Shown here: positions 37,101-45,315 of the stretch, piece by piece
How positions within the stretch are numbered: position 1 is the stretch's first letter
Layout of the letters: each line of letters begins with the position of its first letter
Assembly: GCA_937873135.1 (NCBI GenBank)
Contig: CALMVQ010000180.1
Location: 1-48,662 of the forward strand
DNA length: 48,662 nt
From: an uncultured Scytonema sp.
Lineage (GTDB): Bacteria > Cyanobacteriota > Cyanobacteriia > Cyanobacteriales > Nostocaceae
Direction: 5' to 3'
The notes under the pieces: model-generated
Told to the model about the DNA's origin: nothing
The model's database searches: none
The model's input: only the letters and a program-made list of their open reading frames with translations
Program-made: the position numbers and the translations under genes

Positions 37101-38131
37101 ATATTTCCACCATTTCCAGTTGCAGGATTATTGCTTTCAGAACGAATGCTACTGTTAGTCAGGGTAACCGCGTCCCTAGCTTGAATCTGAATATCACCCG
37201 CTTTCGCTGCGCCTTGCGTAAATGTTCTAATAAGAGAATTATTATTTAGACCAAGCCCAGTTGCATTAATCGAAATTGAGCCGCCATCTTGACTTATTAA
37301 ATATGAACCCTTTAGGTTAATATTTCCACCTACAAACTTAATAGCACTATTGCCACTTGTATAAATATAGGCTGCATTGCTCAATGTGATGGGGGAAAGC
37401 CTTGCATTTTCTGGTACACTAAAGCCCAAGGAAGAGTTATTCACCTGAAGCCCAACCGTTGTATCTCCCGCCACTGCACCCAGTTGCATCTGTCCGTCTA
37501 GCGCAAACAAGAAACTACCATCCAAGGTAGTTTCACCACCAATTAGTGCTAGCGTACTACCAGAAACACCCAACTGACTAGCTTGGCTTGTAATCCGTCC
37601 GGGTTGGGTACCAACCTGCAAGCCAATCGGTACGCTAATAGTTAACAATGGTGGTGCTTGAGGATTAGTGGCACTAAATTCCACCCCATTTGGAAAGACT
37701 AAGCTATTCGCTGTCGTGCCCAGAAATGAACCACGGATATCTAACTGGGCATTTTTCCCAAATAAAATCCCGTTGGGATTGATTAAAAATAGATTTGCGG
37801 TACCATTAACTCCCAAGGTTCCGAAAATGTTTGAGGCTTCTTTTCCTGTCACCCGCGTGAGAATATTTTCTATCCCAACAGGGTTGCCAAAATACACTCT
37901 TTGCCCATTATTGATACTAAACTGGGTGAAGCTGTGGAAAAGATTGCTGCCACGAGTTGCACCACCATCAATTCGGTCAGCGGATGCACCGTTAATTAAA
38001 ATGTTTGGCGTTAAGCGAGAATTTTCTGCACCTAAAGTATTATCAGGGGTAATTTGGGCATTGGCTGGTGTAGTGGTAAAAATTAGAAAGCTGCATATAA
38101 GTAATTGAAGCCAATTCGGTTTATTTGTCAT
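34118..38131 (-). CDS. TpsA exoprotein 2 (filamentous haemagglutinin-like)
   Basis: A 1337-residue exoprotein, the longest of the three. Signal peptide and first ~140 residues are almost identical to TpsA 1 and 3. After GSFLGTTAN it diverges (SLVFPNGVEFSATN) and has its own beta-helix body with GNAGNITI/GNGGNISI repeats. A tandem duplication of about 58 residues can be seen around SLIRTFTQ...GNGGNISI (encoded near 36890-37250). The C-terminal tail again carries the only two mature cysteines, ending AACPVYR. It is probably exported by the TpsB at 23184 and anchored on the cell surface. Confidence 0.92.
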   Translation of the reverse strand: MTNKPNWLQLLICSFLIFTTTPANAQITPDNTLGAENSRLTPNILINGASADRIDGGATRGSNLFHSFTQFSINNGQRVYFGNPVGIENILTRVTGKEASNIFGTLGVNGTANLFLINPNGILFGKNAQLDIRGSFLGTTANSLVFPNGVEFSATNPQAPPLLTISVPIGLQVGTQPGRITSQASQLGVSGSTLALIGGETTLDGSFLFALDGQMQLGAVAGDTTVGLQVNNSSLGFSVPENARLSPITLSNAAYIYTSGNSAIKFVGGNINLKGSYLISQDGGSISINATGLGLNNNSLIRTFTQGAAKAGDIQIQARDAVTLTNSSIRSESNNPATGNGGNISIIANQLGLDNNSLIRTFTQSAANAGDIQIQARDAVTLANSQIASQSNNLATGNGGNISIAAGNITVAGNGTASTTAINTFTNSQGNAGNLILDATDINITQGGFVTVMTAGAGNTGDLTVRARKSVNVTNNGSLALSAQSSGSTGNLRIETGTFKVENTTGVGAFSNGAGSAGSIFIQARDAVEVIDSQVSAYAEPKTEGRIGDITIETQRLNLTNGGGLDTNTYGAADAGNILIRASKSVELGGVSPSNYLYSYILSGTAGIRTDNAGNIIEATGNGGNITIETPRLTLSEGAEVGTSSSQSRGNAGNITIRAKDVELDGFVTVPNVGFSRTKIVTNVADSETDVKGGTLTIDTERLRVSNGGYFDTSVQSGRGQAGNLVVRAVDFIDISGVGPENRYGEVLPSGLFANVQTGGIGSGGSINVETKRLNMSDGGQISAATFAQGNAGNVLINADQIDLHGESTGILTSVNDQATGNAGEIRINTQRLNLQDGADISSATFGNGNAGNLTIRANDITLNGVNSNLLSSVNQGANGNGGTLNISSDRLTIRNGAGISSRTAGLGRAGNIRIDANDSITLDGIQSGSSSFISARSTPTATKGSGDITLNTNALNLNQGASLIATTENTESGGNISINANTIDLTNGGQILTSTSSSGSAGTIALNALHIKLTGVDSTYAQRLAEFGRPTVNNQGEASGLYASTTKDSSGQGGSIGVNARQLNISDRASISVDSQGSGVAGNIKIKAQSVQLRDRANIVAETASQDGGNINLKNTDLLLLRRGSFISTTAAEGGNGGNINIDAKVIVAVPKEDSDIRANAVRGRGGNVTIKTDGLFGITPALFPTVQSDITASSQVGIQGQINIIQPDVQPTQGLIELPNQVIDASNQIAQDCPRSRNAKKPLGNFIVTGRGIPPNATQPLNGTLNLTQLATLDSQSASTKPNTSSIPKLPPTSPTVIVEAQGWVKTPDGKIMLVAQVPTAPTATTTSAACPVYR

Positions 38132-38235
38132 AAAGGATGTATGCAGTGAGCGCTTTAGCGTGAAAGTACGGTATGTAATCCTGAGTCAAGATAAATCTTA
38201 GTAAGCGCTAAAGCGCTTAAGAAAGAAAGCACTAT
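38132..38235. repeat. Conserved leader and palindromes upstream of TpsA 2
   Basis: Same leader as upstream of TpsA 1 and 3, with the hairpin TAAGCGCT (38202-38209) facing AGCGCTTA (38212-38219). The base pairs differ from the TpsA 1 copy on both arms, so the stem is kept while the sequence changes. The far end (38236 onward) joins directly to sequence homologous to the 5' end of the small RHH gene. Confidence 0.55.
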
Positions 38236-38291
38236 ATAATAGTTCTCTAAAAGTGATTCGGTTGTCTAGAATATAAATCTTTCAAAACATC

Positions 38292-41200
38292 TTATCTAGA
38301 TACAGGACATGCAGCAGATGTCGTAGTAGCTGTGGGTGCTGTGGGTACTTGAGCAACTAACATAATTTTGCCGTCAGGAGTTTTCACCCAACCTTGAGCC
38401 TCGACAATTACAGTCGGGGAAGTCGGGGGTAACTTGGGTATTGAAGATGTATTTGGTTTTGTGCTTGCGCTTTGAGAGTCCAAAGTTGCAAGTTGAGTTA
38501 AGTTAAGTGTACCGTTCAGCGGTTGTGTAGCATTAGGTGGTATACCGCGTCCGGTGACGATAAAATTACCTAAAGGTTTTTTCGCATTGCGACTTCTGGG
38601 ACAATCCTGGGCAATTTGATTACTGGCATCAATCACTTGAAAGGGTAGTTCGATTAATCCTTGCGTCGGTTGGACATCCGGTTGAATAATGTTGATTTGT
38701 CCTTGGATGCCGAGTTGGGAACTCGCGGTGATGTCACTTTGCGGTGTGGGGAAGGAAGTAGGGACGATACCAAACAGTCCATCAGTTTTAATTGTGACAT
38801 TGCCACCGCGCCCTTGGAAAGCATTGGCGCGAATGTCGCTGTTTTCCTTGGGAACTGCCACAATTGCACTTGAATTAATATTGATGTTGCCGCCATTGCC
38901 TTCATTTTGGGCAAGTCCAGCGGTTGCGGAAATTGAACTATTGCGACGCAGTAGAAGTAAATCAGAGTTAAGGTTTATGTTACCCCCATCGACTGTGTTA
39001 GATTCGGCGTTAATTGTACCCTGGTTGTCAAGTGTAAGCCGAGGGGTAGTGAGGTTGATGTTGCCCGCAGCACCCGTTTCTGATGCGCGGACGTAGAGTC
39101 CGCTATTGGGTGAAATCTGGACAACACGGCGAGGAAACTGGCTTAAGCGACTGGAGTAGGTTGGGTCAGTGCCTGCAATTTCGACTTGATTTTTTGCATT
39201 AATTGTAATTGTGCCAGCAGAACCGCTGCTTTCGCTGGTGGTGAAAATCTGTCCGCCATTTAGTAGTTGTAAACTGTCAAGGGTAATATTGATATTCCCT
39301 CCGGGCTGATCGTTGAAAGTGCGAGCATCTATTACCGCACCATCGCGAACTGTTAGCTGTGGTGCTGAAATTGTGATATTTCCACCTTTCCCTTTACCAA
39401 CAATTGTCGGTCCAGTTCCAGCAATAGCAGGATTATCCCCTGTAGTTGAGAAAATAGCACTGGACTTTTTTGTCTCCTGACTGATACCTGCGACTGTGAT
39501 AGGCTGCGTAGCAACAATGGTTACATTACCTGCATCGCCGTCACCAAAAGTACTCGCATCGATTTGTGAAGCATTTATTTGTTCTAAGGAACCTGTTGTG
39601 ATAAATATATCTCCGCCCTTACCAATTGCATTTTGATTAACCCCACTACTAATGTTGCCAGAGTCAAGAAAAATGCGATCACGGGCGTTGATGATAACAT
39701 TGCCTGCATTGCCTTTTCCTTGTGTGCTGGCACTGACTTGTGCTCCATCTGTCATGGATAAGGTTCCTGTTGTGATTTCAACGTTACCAGCATTACCGAC
39801 TGTACCTGATGCCACAAAGCTACCGATAGTGACAAAACTACCCAGCTGTTCATCAAAGAACCTCCCTGCTAATTCAACGCGATCTCGTGCATTGATGACT
39901 ACATTACCTACATTTCCTTGTCTGAGAGCGGCTGCTTGTACTACCGCATTTGTGACTTTTAGTGTTCCTGTAGTAACGCGAATATCTCCGCCTTTACCTC
40001 TACCATTTTGGACATTGTTGATGATGTTTGCACCGTTAGTAACAACAACTTGATCGCGGGCATCAATAGTGATATTACCTGCATTACCCTGACCGTACGT
40101 AAGTGTGCCGAGTTGTGCGCTATTATCTAGCAATAATGATCCAGTGGCGAGCGCAATGTTGCCTGCATTACCCTGACCGTACGTAAGTGTGCCGAGTTGT
40201 GCGCCATTATCCAGCAATAGCGATCTAGTGGCAATCGCGATGTTGCCCCCCTGACCCGTTGCGCCAGAAGCCACTCGACTAACTGCTCGACTGTATACAC
40301 TACTACTTCCCCCCTCAAAGGAGACGAAATCGCGAGCGTCGATGAAAATGTCTCCTGCCTTCCCCGATCCAGAGGTAGTGGTATACAGTTCGCCACCTCC
40401 GGTAGCAGACAATGAACCTGTGTTGATGCGAATGTTGCCTCCGTTGCTGCGCTTTCCGAGACTAGAAATGTCAGAATCATTATCTAGGGAAACTTGATCG
40501 CGGGCGTTAATGATGACGTCACCTGCATTGCCTTGTCCGAAAGTATAGGTTCTCATGATAGCGTCATCACTAAGGGACAACGATCCTGTATTGATGCGAA
40601 TGTTACCCCCAGTTCCAATCGCGCTATCTTGCACACCGTTGATAATAAGCACATCTTTGCCCAAAGAAAGGCGATCGCGAGCATCAATGAGAATATCCCC
40701 TGTATTGCCCTGTCCATAAATATTAGCTGATATTCCAGCACCATTCGTCAGAGAAAGCGATCCTGTGCTGATGCGGATATTCCCTGCATTGCCTTTGCCA
40801 GTTTTTTCGACATTACCGAAGATAGTCGCACGGTTATCTAAAGAAACTTGATCGCGGGCATTGATAATAACGCTACCCCCATTGCCCTGCCCAAAAACAC
40901 TAGCACTGAGCCGAGCGTCATCAGTCATAAATAACGAGCCAGTGTTGATTAGAATATCCCCTGCATTACCCGATTCGCTACCAGATACAATATTTCTGAC
41001 ACGACTACCTTCTTTGATTTGGACTACTCCTGTTGCATCCAAGGTAATATTTCCTCCTTGGCGGTTTGCTCCTACACCCGATCCAATCTGTGAAACGATC
41101 TGGCTATTTTCTGAAAGGTCTAAATTACGAGCATGAACTGCTATACTACTGTTATTGCCAGCCGTTATACCAATTTGAGAGTTAAATAGAGCAATATCTG

Positions 41201-41930
41201 CCCTTGGTAAATCAGTTGGAATGCTGAGACTACTATCGGGATTTAGCCCTACGGCTCCTGTTCCACTGAAAGCAGCGAGTTCAACCCGTCCACCTAAACT
41301 TCTAACAAGGGTGCGGTCTAATTCGATATCACCACCAATTAGAGCTAACCTTTGTCCTGGAGAGATGATTAGGGAGGCTTGGTTAGCAGCGATCTCCCCG
41401 GAATGAATCTGATTAAACAACAACGCCGAAGGATTAACAGTCAACAATGGCGGTGCTGCGGGATTCGTCGCGCTAAAAATCCCCTGATTCCCAAATTGAA
41501 TTGCGTTCGCTGTCGTGCCCAGAAATGAGCCACGGATATCTAACTGGGCATTTTTCCCGAATAAAATCCCGTTGGGATTAATCAAAAATAGATTTGCGGT
41601 ACCATTGACTCCCAAGGTTCCGAAAATGTTTGAGGCTTCTTTTCCTGTCACCCGCGTGAAAATATTTTCTACTCCAACAGGGTTGCTAAAATACACTCTT
41701 TGCCCATTATTGATACTAAACTGGGTGAAGCTGTGGAAAAGATTGCTGCCACGAGTTGCACCACCATCAATTCGGTCAGCGGATGCACCGTTAATTAAAA
41801 TGTTTGGCGTTAAGCGAGAATTTTCTGCACCTAAAGTATTATCAGGGGTAATTTGGGCATTGGCTGGTGTAGTGGTAAAAATTAGAAAGCTGCATATAAG
41901 TAATTGAAGCCAATTCGGTTTATTTGTCAT
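38292..41930 (-). CDS. TpsA exoprotein 3 (filamentous haemagglutinin-like)
   Basis: A 1212-residue exoprotein, first of the three in transcription order. N-terminal TPS domain and C-terminal tail are nearly identical to the other two; shortly after the TPS core it is closer to TpsA 1 (AIQFGNQGIFSATNP, PSALLFNQ) than to TpsA 2. Its beta-helix body is distinct, rich in GNAGDVIINARDQVSL-type repeats. A recent 28-residue tandem duplication (84-base period) is visible at 40081-40250, read as AQLGTLTYGQGNAGNI twice. The mature chain has only the two C-terminal cysteines. Confidence 0.92.
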   Translation of the reverse strand: MTNKPNWLQLLICSFLIFTTTPANAQITPDNTLGAENSRLTPNILINGASADRIDGGATRGSNLFHSFTQFSINNGQRVYFSNPVGVENIFTRVTGKEASNIFGTLGVNGTANLFLINPNGILFGKNAQLDIRGSFLGTTANAIQFGNQGIFSATNPAAPPLLTVNPSALLFNQIHSGEIAANQASLIISPGQRLALIGGDIELDRTLVRSLGGRVELAAFSGTGAVGLNPDSSLSIPTDLPRADIALFNSQIGITAGNNSSIAVHARNLDLSENSQIVSQIGSGVGANRQGGNITLDATGVVQIKEGSRVRNIVSGSESGNAGDILINTGSLFMTDDARLSASVFGQGNGGSVIINARDQVSLDNRATIFGNVEKTGKGNAGNIRISTGSLSLTNGAGISANIYGQGNTGDILIDARDRLSLGKDVLIINGVQDSAIGTGGNIRINTGSLSLSDDAIMRTYTFGQGNAGDVIINARDQVSLDNDSDISSLGKRSNGGNIRINTGSLSATGGGELYTTTSGSGKAGDIFIDARDFVSFEGGSSSVYSRAVSRVASGATGQGGNIAIATRSLLLDNGAQLGTLTYGQGNAGNIALATGSLLLDNSAQLGTLTYGQGNAGNITIDARDQVVVTNGANIINNVQNGRGKGGDIRVTTGTLKVTNAVVQAAALRQGNVGNVVINARDRVELAGRFFDEQLGSFVTIGSFVASGTVGNAGNVEITTGTLSMTDGAQVSASTQGKGNAGNVIINARDRIFLDSGNISSGVNQNAIGKGGDIFITTGSLEQINASQIDASTFGDGDAGNVTIVATQPITVAGISQETKKSSAIFSTTGDNPAIAGTGPTIVGKGKGGNITISAPQLTVRDGAVIDARTFNDQPGGNINITLDSLQLLNGGQIFTTSESSGSAGTITINAKNQVEIAGTDPTYSSRLSQFPRRVVQISPNSGLYVRASETGAAGNINLTTPRLTLDNQGTINAESNTVDGGNINLNSDLLLLRRNSSISATAGLAQNEGNGGNININSSAIVAVPKENSDIRANAFQGRGGNVTIKTDGLFGIVPTSFPTPQSDITASSQLGIQGQINIIQPDVQPTQGLIELPFQVIDASNQIAQDCPRSRNAKKPLGNFIVTGRGIPPNATQPLNGTLNLTQLATLDSQSASTKPNTSSIPKLPPTSPTVIVEAQGWVKTPDGKIMLVAQVPTAPTATTTSAACPVSR

Positions 41931-42065
41931 AAAGGATGTATATAGTGAGCGCTAAAGCCTGAAAGTACTAAAATGTAATCCTGAGTAAAGATAAATCGTA
42001 GTAAGCACTTTATCGCTTCATTTGAAAGCACTGAAGTGTTTACTACGAAGAGAAACCTCTGAAAA
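41931..42065. repeat. Conserved leader and palindromes upstream of TpsA 3
   Basis: Same leader as TpsA 1 and 2 followed by the palindrome AAGCACTTTATCGCTT and a second arm ending ACTACGAA. At 42046-42060 fifteen bases (CGAAGAGAAACCTCT) match the 3' end of the small RHH gene (33881-33895), a possible remnant of a lost RHH copy. Confidence 0.5.
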
Positions 42066-42896
42066 TTACTTTTGCGAGTTAGTGGATGTAGAATCTGTAC
42101 ACAAATTGGCTATATATGCTTCGCGTTCTTTAATGAAGGATGGAGATGCATTTTCAACTGTATAGAGAATTTGCAAAGCATCAGACCAAGGGTGAAAAAT
42201 TCCGGGTTCGTTTTTGTGTTTGATTTCGTAATTAATAAAGTAATCTGCTTTTTTCAGGGCAATTTCTTCGGTTGTGGCTTTATTTGCTTTTAGTTTTTGC
42301 TCTATTGCTTGCAAGTCAAGTTGAATTTGGTTGCGCTGGTCTGCTGGCATTATTTCAAATGTTGCCCAAGTTTGACTTCCTGATAATTGCCATTGATAAC
42401 GTTTGCCCGGTTTTAAGGGTTCTTTACCGCTGTAGGACACTTTTTGATCGGCAATGTTGACTTTTTGCGTCCACACTTCCTCTTGAGTATAGTAGTCACG
42501 GAGTGTTAATTGAACGTCTTTATTTTTGCCTTGACTTTGCCACAAAAATAATGGTTGATCGCTCCAAACTTGATATGTCTCTAATAAACCAGGTGAGATC
42601 GCACAAATCGCGTCGTTGCCGCTGCGGCCGCTGCGGATTCCACCTATTCTTTTAGGCTGACGCCGCCAAAACGAACCAATCCAATTACCAGATGTATTTT
42701 GAGCTATGACTTGTCCAAATTTAGAGTTGGAAGTTGAATTAATCTTTTCGTTTAAATTTACGAAGTTCTGCGGTAATAAAGGGGAATCAACTGTAGTCGA
42801 TTTAACTAAGCTTTGGCTGCTAAAACTATTAGAAGTTATTACCACAGGGACAAGTGCCAAGCTGAATAATAATTTGTTTTGCTGAAATTTATACAC
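42066..42896 (-). CDS. DUF928 domain protein, exported
   Basis: A 276-residue protein with a signal peptide-like N terminus (LLFSLALVPVVITS). The body, with FLWQSQGKNKDVQLTLRDYY and GKRYQWQLSG, matches DUF928, a cyanobacterial family often next to CHAT and CHASE2 genes; function unknown. The region looks beta-rich and may be an envelope adaptor or ligand-binding domain. The start overlaps the end of the CHASE2-CHAT gene by 8 bases, implying coupled translation. Confidence 0.82.
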   Translation of the reverse strand: MYKFQQNKLLFSLALVPVVITSNSFSSQSLVKSTTVDSPLLPQNFVNLNEKINSTSNSKFGQVIAQNTSGNWIGSFWRRQPKRIGGIRSGRSGNDAICAISPGLLETYQVWSDQPLFLWQSQGKNKDVQLTLRDYYTQEEVWTQKVNIADQKVSYSGKEPLKPGKRYQWQLSGSQTWATFEIMPADQRNQIQLDLQAIEQKLKANKATTEEIALKKADYFINYEIKHKNEPGIFHPWSDALQILYTVENASPSFIKEREAYIANLCTDSTSTNSQK

Positions 42897-45315
42897 AATT
42901 TTTTCTCCTTGTTACAGGTAAAACGTAAGCTAAAAAAACTGATGAAGGCAAAAGCCAAGGCAATAAAACCATACCAGATATGTAAACTTGCAATCCAACA
43001 AGACCGTAAACGATGACTGCACCGACTAAGACTCCAAGAATTTGCAAACGACGAGTGCGAATCAAATCAGACTGATTACGCAGCGCAATTGCTGTAATTT
43101 TACCGAGAATAATTGCCACCCCAATCATCCAAACATCGGGGATGGGAATTACTAAGCGGCGTGTGAGAAAATGGTGAGTCATATATGCTAAATTTTCGCC
43201 GCCTGTGAGCCAATCTTGCTGTGTCCAATAGCTCATCCCAGAAGGCATCGGCAAGCGGTCTGGCTGACCAGATGCAATTCCCAAACGTTCGTCGCTTCCC
43301 GCCGCAATTAATACTACCTGTTTGGAAACAAAGCGAAACTTGTTGATATCTGGATTTTCGATCAATTTCCAAGCGGGTATCTTGGTATAAACACTATCAG
43401 GAGGAAGCGAGAAATCTACTAATGGCTGCAACCCAAAAGGAGAACGCGACTGTAACAACGCAGGTAAATTGCCTTTTTTGGGGTGCTTCTTTTGAATGAC
43501 ATCAAGTAGTTCTGCGCGTAAATTTGTTACCCGATTAGTTTGTGGCTTAAGTAATTCTGTCATTTCTAGGTTCGCAGTCTCCACCAAGGACATCAAATAG
43601 GCGATCGGACAAATTTGACGACAATCTCGCTGGGGATCTGGCATTTCTACTAGGTTGGGATAAGCATTGACATATCCTTGCAATGTCCAATTCCACTTAG
43701 TAATCCCAATAGCTTCATTTGTGCCGACTTCTCGATGCGGTTGCTCAGTTGCGCCAAAAATTAGCCACATATTCGCATCTACCGCACGTCGTACTGCTTT
43801 GCCTAAATCTTTATCCCCGGATGCAGGGTCTTTTTGTGGTGCATCGAAGATAATATCTAAGCCAACTACGGAAGCATTTAACTTTCTGGTGCTATCAATC
43901 AATTTGCCGATGTAGCTACGGTTGATTGGGTGGAGTTGAGAATCGAGAAGTCCGGCGCGGTAAATCGATTCGGTATCAATTTCTACAATTGCGACTGGAG
44001 GAACTTCTTCGGATGGTATTTGGGCGGTAACATCGCGGTAAACTGACTGAGTAAACATTCGCCCATCGAGTAACATTTCTTGGACTGGGGGAAGCAAACC
44101 GAGTATCAGAGTTGCTGTGAAAGCGATCGCCTCAATGTAAGTTGGTAAACTTTGTCGCAGACGCTGTTTCCATCGAAAAGGAGGAATGCGAAATAATGTA
44201 GCTCCAGGATGGCAAAATAAGGAAGGCACTAAATAAGACGAGGGGTAAGTATGGCTTTTTTCCATGCGGAGAAATTGCCGCGCTTGCATCACCGATTCGT
44301 ATACATCAAGGTGTTTCGCCAATCCTTGCAGAAATTGTACCAGAAATTCTTGGGCGACGCGGTTGTGAATCGGTTCGCGCATGACGACAACTTGACTGAA
44401 ACCTAAGTCAATTAACGAATCGGCGATATTTAGTCCGCTGCATGAGTTAAAAATTGCTACCTGAAGTCCGCGTTTTTTGGCTGCACTCAGTTGGGGTGCA
44501 ATTTCGTTGATGGAAATCGATATCCCAGGTGCAATACCGAGTTCACCCCCTGTCATATCTGATTCATTGCTGTGTCCAGCAAAAAACAGCACATCCCATC
44601 CTTTTTTGCTGGTGATCGCGTCGCTAATTTGTTGGATAACTTCCGTGGGGGTTTGCTCTGGTTGCCAACCGACAAACTCAACCTCAGCAATGCGAAGCAG
44701 TGATTGTACCGCTTCTTTGTCTGCCTGAAAATTCAACCCTGTATCATCACCCAAAATTGCCAAAATACGGGCACGTCGCTGATGTTGTTTTTTATGCGGT
44801 GTTTCAGTTTCCGCTTTAATATTTATTGGAGCGCGAATGATTTGAATCGCAAGAGCGTTAGCAAATTCGGTGCCAATCTCCCACGCTTCCCAAGGAAAGC
44901 GATCTAATTCAATCGGGGCACAGGTAAGAAAGACTTTTACCGCTTCGGTAACTCCTGGATTTTCTTTGACAAGTTCCTGGCTGATTTGAGCAATAGTTGC
45001 CCGGATTTCATATAATTCCACACTACGCAACCAGCGATGAAACTCAAACATCAATTTGGTTTCCGCTTTCACAAGTTCTGCGTGCCAGTCTACACTCAGC
45101 GTTACCACTCCACCACCAACTGTCCGTCCCCGCATGTGTTCTGACTGATAAAAGCACAGATATGCCTGTCGCCACTCTTGATACAACAAAGTTAAATTGG
45201 TTGGATAATTAACTTGCTGAGTTAATCTTTGTCCCTGTCCCCAACACAACTCAAACAAACAGGTTTGCTCGATTTTTTGGACTTTTAGATTAAAAAGATG
45301 AGAATTATATTTCAT
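42889..45315 (-). CDS. CHAT-CHASE2 membrane sensor protein
   Basis: An 808-residue protein. The cytoplasmic N-terminal CHAT domain (about 170-370) has an intact dyad, H248 in LFFAGHSNESD and C292 in AIFNSCSGLN. A membrane helix near 390 (AIAFTATLILGLLPP) leads to an extracytoplasmic CHASE2 sensor (about 410-690: VAIVEIDTESIYR, VVGLDIIFDAP). Three further membrane helices close the protein. So an external signal could switch a cytoplasmic caspase-like peptidase, with CHAT in the place usually taken by a kinase, cyclase or similar output. It overlaps the DUF928 gene by 8 bases. This architecture is known in cyanobacteria; targets are not. Confidence 0.88.
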   Translation of the reverse strand: MKYNSHLFNLKVQKIEQTCLFELCWGQGQRLTQQVNYPTNLTLLYQEWRQAYLCFYQSEHMRGRTVGGGVVTLSVDWHAELVKAETKLMFEFHRWLRSVELYEIRATIAQISQELVKENPGVTEAVKVFLTCAPIELDRFPWEAWEIGTEFANALAIQIIRAPINIKAETETPHKKQHQRRARILAILGDDTGLNFQADKEAVQSLLRIAEVEFVGWQPEQTPTEVIQQISDAITSKKGWDVLFFAGHSNESDMTGGELGIAPGISISINEIAPQLSAAKKRGLQVAIFNSCSGLNIADSLIDLGFSQVVVMREPIHNRVAQEFLVQFLQGLAKHLDVYESVMQARQFLRMEKSHTYPSSYLVPSLFCHPGATLFRIPPFRWKQRLRQSLPTYIEAIAFTATLILGLLPPVQEMLLDGRMFTQSVYRDVTAQIPSEEVPPVAIVEIDTESIYRAGLLDSQLHPINRSYIGKLIDSTRKLNASVVGLDIIFDAPQKDPASGDKDLGKAVRRAVDANMWLIFGATEQPHREVGTNEAIGITKWNWTLQGYVNAYPNLVEMPDPQRDCRQICPIAYLMSLVETANLEMTELLKPQTNRVTNLRAELLDVIQKKHPKKGNLPALLQSRSPFGLQPLVDFSLPPDSVYTKIPAWKLIENPDINKFRFVSKQVVLIAAGSDERLGIASGQPDRLPMPSGMSYWTQQDWLTGGENLAYMTHHFLTRRLVIPIPDVWMIGVAIILGKITAIALRNQSDLIRTRRLQILGVLVGAVIVYGLVGLQVYISGMVLLPWLLPSSVFLAYVLPVTRRKNCV

